Source: Ectocarpus siliculosus (taxonomy: Eukaryota > Sar > Phaeophyceae > Ectocarpales > Ectocarpaceae). Taken from it: a stretch of DNA of 64,000 bases. Within the stretch, counting starts at the first letter, position 1; every line of letters starts with the position of its first letter. The notes beneath the pieces are model-generated. The model saw nothing but the letters and a program-made list of their open reading frames with translations, was not told where the DNA came from and searched no databases. The DNA is taken from positions 1,991,207-2,055,206 of the forward strand of contig FN649729.1 of assembly GCA_000310025.1 (NCBI GenBank), in the 5' to 3' direction. Position numbers and translations under genes: made by a program. Shown here one piece after another: positions 22,848-35,458 of the stretch.

Positions 22848-25800
22848 TCATCCTTCATCGACAATCGTGTCTCCTCCACCCTCCTCCAACCCGCCGCCGA
22901 TTTGGTTGACACCACTATCATACTCTCCTCCCTCCCCGTCTCCCTCGGGCTGCGCCGCGGCTCCGCCTTCCTCTTCCTCCTCTGATGCTTCTGCGTCGAA
23001 GTCGTGCTGGTACGGTATACCGTACCAGATAGCGGAACGAATAGGCGGGGTTTAGGGGTGAAAAGAGCAAGACGGCGGAACGGCCAAGGCTGCTGGTGCT
23101 TCTGCCGCTTCTGCTGGTGCTTCTGCCGTCGCCTCGGTGATGGTGGCAATACAACACCTCAGGCCTCAAGCAAGCGTCCCGGTACTATTCGCCTGAATCG
23201 AACTGTCCGCTACTGCCCGTTGTAAAGTTAAGGGGTGCATGCACTACCGAGTGCCCTGAGCAACAGGTGCGACGAGTCATTCAACCGCGACACGATACCT
23301 ACACTAACAACCCAAAGAATCTGTAACCCCACGAGCATGTGTGCGGCGATATCTTCGTTCCCTGGCACCGTGGGGGAGTAAAACCGTCGTACACAGCGGC
23401 CGTTCCTTACCCGCATGTAGATGTCGAGCGGGTTGTCCGTGATGTCTCCTCGCAGCGCCTCTCCAAGCTCGTAATCCTCCATGTCGTCGCCGAAAATCTG
23501 TCTCCCCACCCAATCAAACAGACAAGGGAGGACGGGCGCACGCGGAACAACAGCAGCAGCAACGGTTCGGAACGAAGTCGGACAACGTGTGTGCCGCACA
23601 GTGGCGTCATCCGTCGACAAGGCTATAGACTATCTTCAAGGGAAAAGACACTGAGGTGAACGTGACGAACACCAGCAACAGGGGCAGTGCCGACAACAAT
23701 AATAGCCACAAGCAGAAGCAGCTGCGGCAGCAGCATGAGATGGCAGCAGCAGAGGCAGCAGCAGCAGCAGCAGCAGCAGCAAGACCACCACCACCACCAC
23801 CACCACCACCACCACCACCACCTACACCAACACCGACACCAACACCAACAACCCCAACAACAGCAAACAAAAAAAAACGCACGGAGAAAAAGGACGGCGT
23901 CTCCTCGTGCAGCGCCGGGTCAAGGTTCCAGAGCAGGCAGGACTGCAGATCCCTGGATTCGTCTGTATCCTTCCAGTTCACCACCGAAAACGACGCCTGG
24001 GATTATAGAGAGAGACAGAGAGCGAGAGGGAGGGTTGTGTAAATTGGGATACACCACGATTCCCAAAGTGCGCGAAACCCCGCAACACTTCGATGAAAGC
24101 ACGCACATGGGATTGAAATGTCTGCTTTTCACCTGTAGGTGGCACTGTTGCCCGACATGCTTCAAACTCTAGCACCTCAGGAATGGGCACGCCTACTGCT
24201 GTCATCGACGGGCTGCTAACGTTGGCGAATCGTTAATCAAGTGTGCGTCTGTGGGCAGGACATAGAAAACAGTGCCGCCCTCTCCGGAGCTACGCATCTC
24301 CGCCTTGCCTCACGTTGTCCAGTCCGGCACGACTGCGAGCAAAAAATGAACGCATGACTCACACGTGCAAGGCGTTCGTTACGGCAAGCGTTACGTCATG
24401 ACCCGTGGGACCATGCGGGCAGGTAGAGCCAACGTCGGAAAACACGAGACCCAGAGAGCACCGGGGAGGGAGATAAATACAATCGCGGGGGAGGTGAGGT
24501 GCGATGTACACGACGGACACAAAGCTCGGCCCCGGCCCCGTCAGCAACGACCGACCGCACTACATATTTTTCACATCCTCGCAGAATTGGGCTGTTGCCG
24601 TGGCGCTAACGCGTTGATGCAGTCCCCACCTTCTCGTCAGCGGGCTCCCATTCTCGCCAGAGCTCCGAGTTAGAGAAGAACGGATTTTCTCGAAAAGTCT
24701 GCGTGCGTCGGACGCAGGATCGACCATCAGCGAATGAAGGTGGAGGGCGGGGTACATGGGTTTGTCAAGGAGACAGCGCGTCTGCGATTGAGATACGGGA
24801 ATGATGAGGCCACCGACGAGGGTGTGCATCGGGGTACGGTCCAACTGGTGGCAATACCATTGATTGGACCGCGTCCGGAGCCACCACCGGGTGGCATGTT
24901 AACTTTCCTCAAGGACAGACAGACGGACAGACACACAAACACACACACGCGCGCGCGCGCGCAAAAACCGGTGCATCGACCTTCCTGCACAACAGGATGA
25001 TTCGCGTGATAATAAAGACGTTACGCGAATGCCACATGCCTATTGCAGTGGAAGATTATTCCCCTCTTACGATAGGCACTGGTAAGGGGAAAAGGGCTCT
25101 ACAAGATGGATTTGGTGATCCCCCGAGGATTACATGCAGGAGATAAAGAAGAGGAACTCTGCACCAAGTCCATTCTTATAGACGTAACAATCGTCACCCA
25201 TCCGCAAGTCCAAGCATCGACAAGCCGATCCAAAAGCCAGGACCCGCCCTCGAAGATCGAGCCGCAATTAAGGCAAATCATTATGCGGGAACTTTCAACC
25301 CGTCTAGATCTACCCTCCATACTGCTGTTTCTTCAACGAATGGTGGTCTTGGCAGAGGCACAGATCGACTTATCGTAGCCATCGCCAACCACTTGGCATA
25401 TGAAGACTTTTGCAAGGGTAATTTCGACGACGAAACAGCCTTGCTTCGCCCAAAGGCCTTTCATACCAAAAGGATTCGGAGTCGGTTTACCTTCGAGCTC
25501 GCTCGTTTTCTATCCGTACGAACTCGTGATGTTTTCAAACGTCATGGGCTACTTCTTGATCAGTTCCCACCACGGCCAATAGGTTGGGATCTCGATAGTA
25601 GTGCACATAGAAACGACCAGGATGGCAATGAGGGGGATTCCTTTGGCAGCGATGAAGGAGGAGGAGAGGGAACGGGAGGAGGACAAGACAGAGACCAAAG
25701 AAGCAGTCGAGGAGGGAATAATGGCGTGGAAGAGAGCAAGAGCTTCGAGCCAGGTGACCTTCCCCACCACAAACGATGCAGGGCTAGAGGCGATAGGGTT

Positions 25801-27975
25801 GGGTTGGGGTGAAGGAGGATGACGGTGAACGCACTCCAAAACGGAATCGAGTGCAAAGTAGCAGCCTTCGTAGATGTGTGCATTTTTCTTCTGTTGCTAC
25901 CGTTTCTGTCTTTGATCCGGAGAATAGGTTTGTCTCTCCCATGCCACCCTAACGGGGTCCCAGTTGATGGCATTTAGAAGTGTTTTGCATTTTCAACTGC
26001 ACTGAGACTGACGTCTTTTCATAGATCAGCCGGTTAGGGCGGTCGATGCACATAATAAACACACACACACACACAGAGGACGATGAACAAGAGGCGTGCC
26101 GCACATATGACGGCAAATGGCTTGTCCATCTTACGTCCGGCCGTATCGCCTCACTCACGAAGGTCACCCGGAACCCCACGTCGTCGTCATCGTCCAGCTT
26201 CCCCCCCTCCCCTCCGACACTCTCCGACACCTCCTCTTTCTCCTCCTCCGATGCTCCTGACTTCCGTCCCTTGCCACCGTCCGCTGCTCCCGCTGCTGCC
26301 CCCGACGCTGCCACCGCCGCAGCTGTAGGGGTAGCTTTGTGGACAGCCACTGCTTCGAGGTACGACAGCGCGAGCTGATCGCCGTCAGATATGTACGGCT
26401 GAGTCAAAGGGTGCGCGAGGAGCTTGGGAGTGGGGCGAGGGGGGAGGAGGAAGGAGGACAAGGTGTAGACGAAGAGAGGCAAGCGAAAGGGCAAGCTTGT
26501 ATGTGGGGGACAAACGGCGTGGATGGGGTGGGAAAACGGGCAAGAAGGGAAACGACGAAACCCTCTCCGCGTCAACGTACCGCTACATCTCGTTCTTCAC
26601 AGCGTTAGAAATCAGCCGTGTCACAACAAACAACACTACAAAGCCCGCACCCCAGCGGACGCCAGCAAGTCGCAATGGCAAGTAGCTGGAGAAGAGCAGT
26701 GCAAGTTTCCACCAGCTTGAGATGCATGCTGTCTCCGTTTCTTACAGCGACCAGGCGATCCAGCTTGTTCGTCCCTTCACAAGCCGTTGTCGGGTTCTGT
26801 GGGGGCGCAGAACGATGTGTCGATAACTACAGTATTAGCAATTTTAATGTCGTAGCAACCGAACCCTCACCACTTTCAGCCAGAAATCCGGCACTTGCGC
26901 GATTGCCTCTTGCCGCTTGATGTACAGCGGACGCTTGCGCTTCAGAAACGCCTTGTGGACAAGCAGCACCTTTGAGAAACACCGCGGCCCCAAACCGGCA
27001 AGTCGCGGTAGGTGATTGGCGGGCACGAACTTCAGCCACGCTCATAAGGACAGGCATGCGTACGAGAGCACCGAGCGGGGGAAATACCTATCGCGTTCCT
27101 AGAAAAGGTGTACCGCCCAATCTGGGTACTTCAGCAGGTACATGGTACATCTATTTATAGTAGTTTGGCTGTGACCGCGGAAGGCGTCCGAGTCCTTTGA
27201 ACCAGCAACGATATTAGAAGGAACTGAGGGGAGACCGCAACGGTTTCAATGTCAACACAACAACAACAACAACAACAACAACAATCACAGTACGCGAAAG
27301 GGTTCGCGAGTGGGGTCGGTGGAACGCTTGGAACACGCGGCAGGAAAGGTGTCCTCCAGCCTGGTGTGGACGTGGCAATTGCATACAACTGTAGTACGTA
27401 GTGGGGAGGGGACGGGAGGAGGTGCGGGATATTCCATGTTCTGCTTTCATGGAAGAGAGGCTGTCGCCGACCACCCGAAAAACTCTGAATACACGCAACA
27501 GGAGGGACCATGACGCAAATGAGTGTTGCGTGGACCCAGCATTGTTGTTGCTAGGGTGTGACCATCGGCACAGCAGGCGCCACATGTCGGTGCATGTAGA
27601 TCTACTCGAACGGTAGGAAACATGTCTTCCTGCACGGGATCCACTTTGAGTCGAGGTACAGGCGAGAGCACCTCCGTACTGACATCCGCAGCAACTGCCG
27701 TAAGCACCAGCTGCAATATCAGCAGCCAGCACGGGCGGCCTCTTGTCCTCCTGCTGCAGCTAAACGCTCTCCTTTGTCGCCCTTTGAAGCAAACACACCT
27801 GCTGAGCCTCCTCCTCTTCCAGAGCGTTTAGCTCGTCCTGGACATTTGATACCGCTTCCAAACGCTGAAATTCTTGATCTTCTTCCGCCAAGCCCGGCCT
27901 ATCGGCGTTTCCGTCACCCTCCCCTTGGGCACGTTGCCTTTTGGCTGGAGGTTCGGACAGCAACGCACGAGACAT
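22848..27975 (-). CDS. SET: SET/NAP1-family histone chaperone (7 exons, 322 aa)
   Basis: Exons on the minus strand: 27975-27799, 26969-26871, 26422-26159, 24698-24630, 23996-23883, 23497-23411 and 23006-22848; total 969 nt with TGA, all junctions GT-AG in phase 0. The proteins bind histones H3-H4 and H2A-H2B in nucleus and cytoplasm. The N-terminal helix (LEAVSNVQDELNALEEEEAQ) corresponds to the SET dimerisation helix. The next exon (KRQEAIAQVPDFWLKV) matches the segment read as RSELIAKIPNFWVTT in SET. Exons 3-4 hold the earmuff core (HPLTQPYISDGDQLALSYLE; DVGFRVTF joined to TFRENPFFSNSELW), exon 5 has VVNWKDTD and TPSFFS, exon 6 ELGEALRGDITDNPLDIYM, and the last exon is the acidic tail. Odd: exon 3 carries a ~45-residue Ala/Gly/Glu-rich insertion within the earmuff. 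SET versus plant-type NRP cannot be separated by eye. Confidence 0.88.
23748..23822 (+). repeat. CAG and ACC trinucleotide runs in SET intron 5
   Basis: CAG units to ~23785 pass straight into ACC units to ~23822 (plus strand), i.e. CTG and GGT runs on the transcribed strand near the donor of exon 5. Confidence 0.85.
27253..27285 (+). repeat. CAA trinucleotide run in SET intron 1
   Basis: Roughly ten CAA/ACA units, non-coding. Confidence 0.8.
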
Positions 27976-29496
27976 GATTGCTTTTAGTCAGGTCTGTAGT
28001 CACCCACGGGCTTGGCTTTGGCTTCGAAGGGAGGGGCACGGCCAATAGCCGAGCGGAGCAAATTAGGTACAACGGTAGGTGCCGCAGAATATACCAGGTG
28101 TTGTCCCCCTCCCGCCCTCGAGCCTCGAGAAGCATGCCCACATCCCATCATCCTCTGCTCTACGCCACGTCTGTCAGCTCCCACAGCAGTACTGCCAGCA
28201 GCAGAGAGAATCAAAGCCTTTGGGTTTTGGGACCAGCAACCGCATACGCCATCGTCACAATTCTTGTGAGAGGCGAAGAGGGAGAGTTCACAGTCCCGTG
28301 GGCAGCAAGCAGTGTCGGCGGGCCGTGGGCTGTTGGAGAAAGGAGGGGAGTGCTCTCTTCCACGGGCACAGATCCTACGGGGGGGGGGGTGCTTGTTGGC
28401 GTCGGCGGCAACATGTTTTACCTTGTGAGTTGGGAGAGAGAGAGAGCAATGGTGAAGGAGATGGTTGTGGAGCATCCGCTGGTGCCCCTAGCGGTGAACC
28501 GGGTTTGAATTGACTCAAAAAACTGCTGTGCGTAAATTTTGAGAGTGTAGCAGCGGACGTCACGGTCGTAAAGGTCCAGACACATAAAGACATATATACT
28601 TTCAGTGAGAGGCGTCGTCGGCTTGTGAGAATGCGGCCGCATTACATTGCTCAACGCTGAGAGGCCCTCCCCACCATCGTGCACGACGGACTCCTTGCTA
28701 TATATTGCACGACAAGGTGTCGGGTGCACCGTGGAAGCGTGCTTGTTTTGCATCACCGCCAGGCAGCGCACAAACCACGATGTTGGTTTTGTCTTCTGAA
28801 AGCGCTTTCTGGGCGACACGGATGTTTTCAACGTCCACGCACAGAGAGGACATGGCAAATAATTGGCAGCCGCAGGACAGCAGCAGTAATACTACTGCTG
28901 TAGCACGTTGCCATCAAGGGGTGGTATCACGCAGTATCCCTACATATTAGCAGGGTTTTCTATTATTTATCAAGCTTGGATGAGGGCATGCAATTGGGGA
29001 AGTTGGGTTAGGGTTAGGGATAAGGACAGGGATAGGGTCTGCGTATCCCCTCCCTGTTCTATTTCCTCATAAAAATTTGATTTCTCGCCAAGACGGACCG
29101 TATTACGGCAAGGGCACTCGTGGTATTGACGTTCTATCGTCGCCGTCCAACTTTGAGGCTAAACTCTTCTTTCCAGTTCTCCTCCACTGCTGTCCCCCGC
29201 TGCAGGGGGCCCCGCGGATCAGAAAAATGTTCAAGCGTTTTTTCTCCCCCAGTATACGACCTTCGTCTTGGTCATGGATATTTTGGGAGATTTGTTGCCA
29301 TTGAACGAGAACACACCGACGGTACATATAGATTCAAACTTTGTAGAAAAACATTCCATCTTGTGTCGCCGAACAAACATTGGCTTATTTCCCCTTTAGC
29401 TGCGGGCGACCTCAACAACAGCATTCGTAGCCCCGGTTTTAATTGCGGCCCAGCTGGGGCATGCGGCTGGACTCTCGTTCTCCTGCAGCGCCATGC
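27976..29496. other. Shared upstream region of divergent SET (-) and RPB7 (+)
   Basis: No gene recognised. It contains an ACAGCAGCAGTAATACTACTGCTGT-type near-palindrome around 28877-28903 (given here only by its halves ACAGCAG and CTGCTGT) and a TTAGGGTTAGGG telomere-like stretch near 29008-29022. Probable bidirectional promoter space; no TATA box could be assigned. Confidence 0.4.
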
Positions 29497-32400
29497 ATGT
29501 TTTTTGTGTGTGGTGGTGTACGAAGCGCCTACATACACACCTCTGTCGAACAAACGCCGTGGTCAGTACAGTTGCGCTACAGAAGCATGCACGCCGCTTG
29601 ACTGGCTGGAGCACCCATCGTGAGGGCCACTGCTGATAACTTCAACGCCTCCTACCTTGTTGGTTGTTGTTGTTGCTGCTGACTGGATTCTCCGAAAACG
29701 CATGCTGCCGCTGCCGCTGCCGCTGCCGCTGCTGCAGAAAGAGCTGCGTCGGCCGATGCTCGTCCCGCCGTCAGATTTCGGGCCAAAGCTCAAGGACACG
29801 ATACGGTGAGGAATGACCATACGAGAATCACCCCCCCTTCTTGGTCTTTCCTCTTGGCGACTTGAAAGAGTCGTGTGTATAAACTCCGGGTGTAATGCTA
29901 TCCTCGTTTCGCGATATCCGAGACACTTGGAAACTGGCAGCCGCGTTCGTTCGCCGTAAAGTGTTTTTGACCTCAGGCGAGATCGAATCTTTCGTCAGGA
30001 TTTTTTTGTTTGCTTCAGAGCGACGCAAATCCGGAGCCTTCATGGGTGCCGCCGCTGCGCTTGAGATACTGCATGTTTCCCCCCCTAAATACGGAGATTG
30101 TGAAGGCGGAGCGAGACCCGTCCCGAGTGACCGTTGTATATGCTTACAGGAGCGTGTGGCCTTCGGGCCTTTGTGTTTGTCCAACGATTATTGTGTTGTG
30201 TTTTTCCTTTGATCTCGCCGATCGTCCAAACATCAATCAAGTGGACTTGCTTTGCCGCTGCTCTGGCCTATCAACGTCCTTTCACCCCCCCCTTCCTTGC
30301 CGACTGTTTGCCATCGGGGTTGGGTTTTCGTCGCTTGGCAACGATGTTGTAAAACAAGCCGCCCCCCCCGGTGTTTGCCATCGGGGTTTGGGTTTTCGTC
30401 GCTTGGCAACGACGTTGTAAAACAAGCCCCCCACTCGGTGTTTCCCATCGGGATTGGGTTTTCGTCGCTTGGCAACGACGTTGTAATACAAGCCAATTCA
30501 CTTCGTGAACTCGGCAACCAGGTTACCGTTTTTTTTTTTTCCTCGTTTTTTTTTTGGCGGTAACCATAATGGTGGTCGAGTAGATCATGTTGTGCGGGGT
30601 CGAGAAACCTCACTCCGCGCAACGGGGGATGATCGCACCACGTTGTGTTAAAATGGTCAAGCTTCCTCGAGGCAGTTACACAGTGCTTACAACTGTCTCT
30701 GGAAGTGAAAGCACCAGAAAATAAATTAAGTCATACGCAGCTGTCATCCGTACGCAAGGCAGTAAGCACAAGATGCCGAACACCCTTAGCAGGATGCAGC
30801 TCACCCTTCATGCGACTCGCCGAATACCTCACGGCGCTTCGCGCTTGGTGATGTGAGAGCCTGGGCCGGTGAGAACCCGGCGTGCTCCGTCCCGGCTTTG
30901 TAGGGACGCGAGGTCAATGGTCAAACGACTACGGCATGCACGACTATGAGTACACCCCCCCCCCCCCCCCCCTTCCTTGCCGACTGCGATCGACAGGCGA
31001 AAGCTTATCGAGGAGGTCGAGGGGACTTCGGTGGGATCCCTGGGGTTCGTCATCACCGTCACAAACGTGAGCGGCCTTTTTTGTTCTTCTTCCTGGAAGC
31101 CGCTTGTCGTTCCACTAGTGATTGTACTGCCGGTTGTGTTGTGTGCGCCTCAGGTCGTCCTCCCATTTCGGTCGAACAGTGGGGAACGGAAGAGCCATCG
31201 AAGGAAGTACGACACTCTTGAGTTTTATCGTGTTTCTTGTGCTGGGGCTAGTGCGATGGCTTGGTGGCTTTGCTCACGCGGTTGAGGGCGGCCGCTGCCC
31301 ATGATGCTACAGAGTCGGCGAATCCGTCAAACTGCACGAGCTCTCGGCCGTGTAGCGATCGTTGGCTCTCCGTTGTGCGAGCGTCGGTGTTAGCTCGATT
31401 CCTGTGTCCTTTCGTAGTGCCCACCGTGTGTTGCGTGTCTGTCATGACGGAGCGGTGGGACCTCCGCGGGGTGCTTGCCCCAAGCCCCACGAAGGGTGTA
31501 CATGGGTATGACGTACATGGGCATGGCTGCATCTATTCATCCCGTGGACACAGACTGTCGTGTTCAACAGAGTGCCAACTTCTTCTTTTACCACGTGGCT
31601 GTGCCGAGTTCCCGTCCTCCCCGCGGTCGTACGTATGCACCTATCGAATGTGCCTTCTCAAGTATTTTCTTCAGTTGCTCCGTGCACTCAACACCGACGA
31701 CCTTCCTCATGTCAACCTCACAAAGGTATCCGACGACCAGATCCAGATGGGCACGATAGAGTTCGACACCGGGTTCGCGAACGTGTTGGTAGTTTACCGC
31801 GCTATCTGCTTCCGGCCGTTCGTGAACGAGGTGCTCGATGCCGCCGTGAGCCACGTGACCGAGCTCGGGTTCTTCGCGGAAGTCGGGCCCCTCGAGGTTT
31901 TCGTCTCGCGCTTGGTGAGAGCTGCAGCTGGTGCTGCTGGTGCCGGTGCTAGTGCCGGTGCTGGTGCTGTTGTTGTTTTTGTTGCTGCTTGTGGTCGATG
32001 CCGTTGATTCTGTGTTGACGCCCAAAACATTGGTGCCTTTTCCAATCTCGTTTGCGGTCTGGCCCCTGCGAGTCAGCCCCTTTCCTTGTTCCGTTCTGCT
32101 GTGACCTGTGGGTAAACCGATGGCTGTCGTAAACCCTGTGGGCAGACTGATGACGTAAACACGGGTCACGGGCAAAGTAACTTTGGGACCACGATGGCAA
32201 GAGAATCCCACAATGGTTTTGGAAACAAGTGCACAAGTCATGTTTGCGTGCAAGACGCCGACGTTTGGTTGTACTTGGTATTTGGCACCGCGATTGGTGT
32301 TTTTCCTGTAGTGCAAACCACGCTGGCCTCCGCAGGCGCACACGGAGGCAGGCCGACCAACGGCAAGTCGCGAGAGACTGGTGTAGTCTACCCTCTATTC

Positions 32401-34559
32401 CATCTCGTTGCCCCAGACTTCGTTTCCCATGTGGGGCCGCCCTGGCTGTACCCTGTTTTTTCGACCTCTGGCTATACCTCTTTTTGTCTACCTCTGACTG
32501 TACCCCTTTTTGTCGATCTCTCGCTATAGCCCTGCTGGTCGACTTCTGACTATTCCCGCTTTTTGTCGACCTCTGGCTGTACTCCTTTTTGTCGACCTCT
32601 GAATTTTCCAGGGATGTTCCCGGTGCGGTGCGGTGCGGTGCGGTGCGGTTTAACCGCACCGCACCGCACCGCGACATTTCCAAATGAAAAAAACCCGCAC
32701 CACACCGCACCGTCAAATACCGACATGCACAAAACCGCACCGCACCGTCATATTTCGAGACGAAAAACCGCACCGCACCGCACCGCACCGCACCGTAAGG
32801 ATTCACTTACAACCGTAGTTGCGGTTTTATTCGGTGCGGTTTGTCCCACCCCGTAGCCACAACAACCGCGGTAAACTTCGGCAAAAAACGCAGGTAAGGC
32901 ACGGTTTTGTCGTGCAGGCACACACCAGGAACTTTCCAAATTGATATTTTTCTTCTATTTTTGAACCAGCACACGCGCCACACCGCGTCCCCACACGACA
33001 CACACACACCGCCACGGCTGCGATACGCTCCGTGCACAGCTCTGCCCATCTCTGATGGAGTCACCCCCCGACGATGGCGACCAGCCTCGTGCAGAGGTGG
33101 TCGCCACGCGTCCCATCTCCTTCTCCCGGTGGTTCCACCACTGCTGCTGGTGCTGCTGGTGCCGCGCAAACTGGGGGCACCCCGAAGACGGTTCGCAGCG
33201 TGCAACGCACCGTCGTCAACGTATTCGCGGGTTGTAGCCCGTGGCGTGCATGAGCCGCCTGGTGATGCTGCCAGATTTTTCTCCATTTTTTCTAGCATAT
33301 TCGCATAAATTCCTACAACAGGAGTAGTAGTAGAAAGAAGTGAGGAATGTAGCTCGTGTTGCCGGAACGTATGGTGACTGGGAAAACGAAGTACATGATC
33401 AGTAGCTTCTCGTTGGTCGGGGGTTTTCGGGTTTTCTGACTGCAAGCCGCGGGATTTGTCGTGTCGGCCTCAAACCAATGGACTAACCCTAACGTATTCC
33501 ACGAAAAAAAAAAATCATGATTTTGTCCCCCCGTAGTATTCTCCGCGATGTTCTTCGACGGTGTACCGCTGCCAAGGCCGCGGATCGCGCGGTTTTTGTC
33601 ACGGGGTAGAAAAAACGGCACCGTCATAAAAACCGTGCGACGGTGAACCGCACCGCACCGCACCGTCGAATTGGAGATGGTAAAAACCGCACCGCACCTC
33701 ACCGTGATTTGAAAAAACCGCACAGCACCGCACCGTCAAATATCGAGATGAAGAAAACGCACCGCACCGCACCGTGACCACGTCAAGATACAAAAAACCG
33801 GATGCGGTTCCACACCGTGAACATCCCTGGGATTTTCCCCTCCTACTTACGACCCCGGCACGACCGGGCTTCGTTTTTTCCTTAGGGCATGCCGGACGAC
33901 ATCGCGGGGGGCTACGATCCGGTTGGAGACATGTGGGTATCCTCCGAGGATTCGGATACGGAGATCAAGTCCGGCTGCGGGGTACGGCTGCGCATCATCG
34001 GAGTCACCGTTGGGGCAGAGTTGGTGAGATGATCCGGTGTGTTCCAGGCAATATTCGTGTCTGCATTCGGGCTATCGCAGTCTCGCGAAGCTTTGATTTT
34101 CAGCAAGGGCACGGCTTCAAGTGTGTGTGTATACTGTAACCGCCTGCACCGATGTCAAGGGGAAGCGTCTTCGGCATCTGGAAACCATCTTGCTCTCGAC
34201 GGGATGTCTGGGACGTACCTTTTCCGCCTCGAATGGCAAACGCTTAAACAGCTAAATAGGACCGGATGAGGCAATATATTTCATCGAGCTCGAGGATGGC
34301 GTGCGGTGGTGTTGCTCCTGTGTGAAGCACGTGCCGAGCGGCGCATTAATCCAGCCACTGATCCAACACGAACCAACAGTCGGTGTCCGTCGGTAGCGTG
34401 CCCGCTACCACCTCCTTTTTCCCTTCCCAGGTCTTCCCTTCACACCCTTCAACTGACTTGATATCTTGCCTTGCTTGTGCGCGCGTACACCCTCGGCAAC
34501 AGAAAGCGGTGGGCAGCATTAAGGACGACTTTCTGGGACTTGTGTCTGGTCCGGTATAG
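29497..34559 (+). CDS. RPB7: RPB7, RNA polymerase II subunit (6 exons, 176 aa)
   Basis: RPB7 pairs with RPB4 to form the stalk of Pol II near the RNA exit channel. Exons: 29497-29505 (tentative), 29738-29805, 30997-31066, 31726-31914, 33886-34023 and 34503-34559; total 531 nt including TAG. Phases agree, and the length equals that of plant RPB7 (176 aa). Recognisable blocks: PPSDFGPKLKDTI, RKLIEEVEGTSVGSLGFVIT (tip domain), VVYRAICFRPFVNEVLDAAV and TELGFFAEVGPLEVFVS (S1/OB part), VRLRIIGVTVGAEL, and the C-terminal GSIKDDFLGLVSGPV. The first exon is only three codons (Met-Phe-Phe) with donor GTGTGT; it was chosen because family members begin MFF or MFY, and remains the weakest part. Exon 4 could begin earlier at the alternative acceptor TTCTTCAG near 31667. 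Intron 4 carries a hAT-like insertion. Confidence 0.87.
30305..30500 (+). repeat. Three-copy ~66-bp tandem repeat in RPB7 intron 2
   Basis: The unit contains GCCATCGGGGTTGGGTTTTC and GTCGCTTGGCAACGACGTTG, starting near 30308, 30374 and 30442. Copies are nearly identical except for a C-run of variable length. Confidence 0.85.
32445..32605 (+). repeat. Short tandem repeat (~27 bp, about six copies) in RPB7 intron 4
   Basis: Units of the form TGTCGACCTCTGGCTGTACC plus CTTTT, with substitutions. It ends exactly where the hAT-like element begins. Confidence 0.75.
32609..33829. mobile_element. Non-autonomous hAT-like element in RPB7 intron 4
   Basis: 1221 bp bounded by inverted ends CAGGGATGTTC (left) and GAACATCCCTG (right), which fits the CAGGG-type termini of hAT transposons. 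Flanking 8-mers GAATTTTC (32601-32608) and GGATTTTC (33830-33837) agree at 7 of 8 positions, as expected for an 8-bp target duplication. Subterminal regions on both sides hold many GCACC pentamer tracts, direct and inverted, including a palindrome centred near 32650 and tracts at 32765-32797 and 33648-33775. These resemble the clustered subterminal transposase sites of hAT elements. A 212-codon minus-strand frame (33445-32807) lies inside but shows no transposase motif. It lies wholly within the intron and leaves the exons intact. Confidence 0.7.
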
Positions 34560-35458
34560 CAGAAGCAAGCGTCGGAAGGGCGGCGCACGCGGTCACCGGC
34601 TTGATAAGTTTTGTGTAGAACTTTTTTTTTTTCGCTTGAGCCGCCGGGGTCGACTTAGCCAGGGAGTGGATTCTGCTTTTTCGTGGTTGTTTTCCAAGTT
34701 GATCTGCTGGGATCTCCCAGACCAGCCGGCTCCGCAGGGCCACATCAGAAGCAAGAAATTCGCGGGGCATCTTTCGGAAGCTAGCACTTGGTCAGCGCAC
34801 GTCGTGTCATTTTTTTGGGAGCAGGACTTTTGGCTAGGCTCCGGCGCAGCAGGTGTTCGGTGGTCCGTTCAATTTGGAAACATAGTTCATGCGATCAGAC
34901 GTGCGGGTCCATTCTTGGATGCCCTCCCTCACGTCTCGTCTGCTTGGAGATTTTCGTGTTGATGCACTTGTTAAAGCCTGTCGCGCAACAGAAGGGAAGC
35001 CGTTGTACGGTGTCAAGAGTTCCAGCGCCCTCAAATGGAGTTCAGCAGCAGGTGACTGTTCGCAACGACGTTGTGGTGGTCCCACCCGCGGTCACATTGT
35101 CGGTTGTCTCGTCGAACGCAGGAAGAGTGACGGGCGAATTATCTGAGATGGTGAGAAAGGCGAATTTCAAGTTTCGGCGCTTCCATCGCGGGGTTGCAGG
35201 AGTGCCTCCTCACCAACAACTCAAACCGAGAGTACCCCCTAAATCAGCAAGTGTCTAGCTGTCTCTGAACCACCAGGTGCACGCGCGACGTTTGTTTGAC
35301 AGTACCCTCTGAGTGGTCATACCAAACGCCATTACACGCAACTCGACTCCTCCCACAACGGCACAAGAGCTCCCCCCGTACCCTGAGCAAACCGAAAATC
35401 CAAAAGCTCTCTGCCTCTGCCAACATCTCGCGTAGTCCTGGTTCGGACAAGACGGGGT
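34560..35458. other. Intergenic stretch after RPB7
   Basis: Contains the RPB7 3' UTR. No ORF here shows splice structure or family motifs that I recognise. Confidence 0.4.

Noticed and set aside
32807-33445. 212-codon minus-strand ORF inside the hAT-like element
   Set aside because: No BED zinc finger, DDE or hAT dimerisation sequence is visible; composition is low-complexity. Not called as a transposase.
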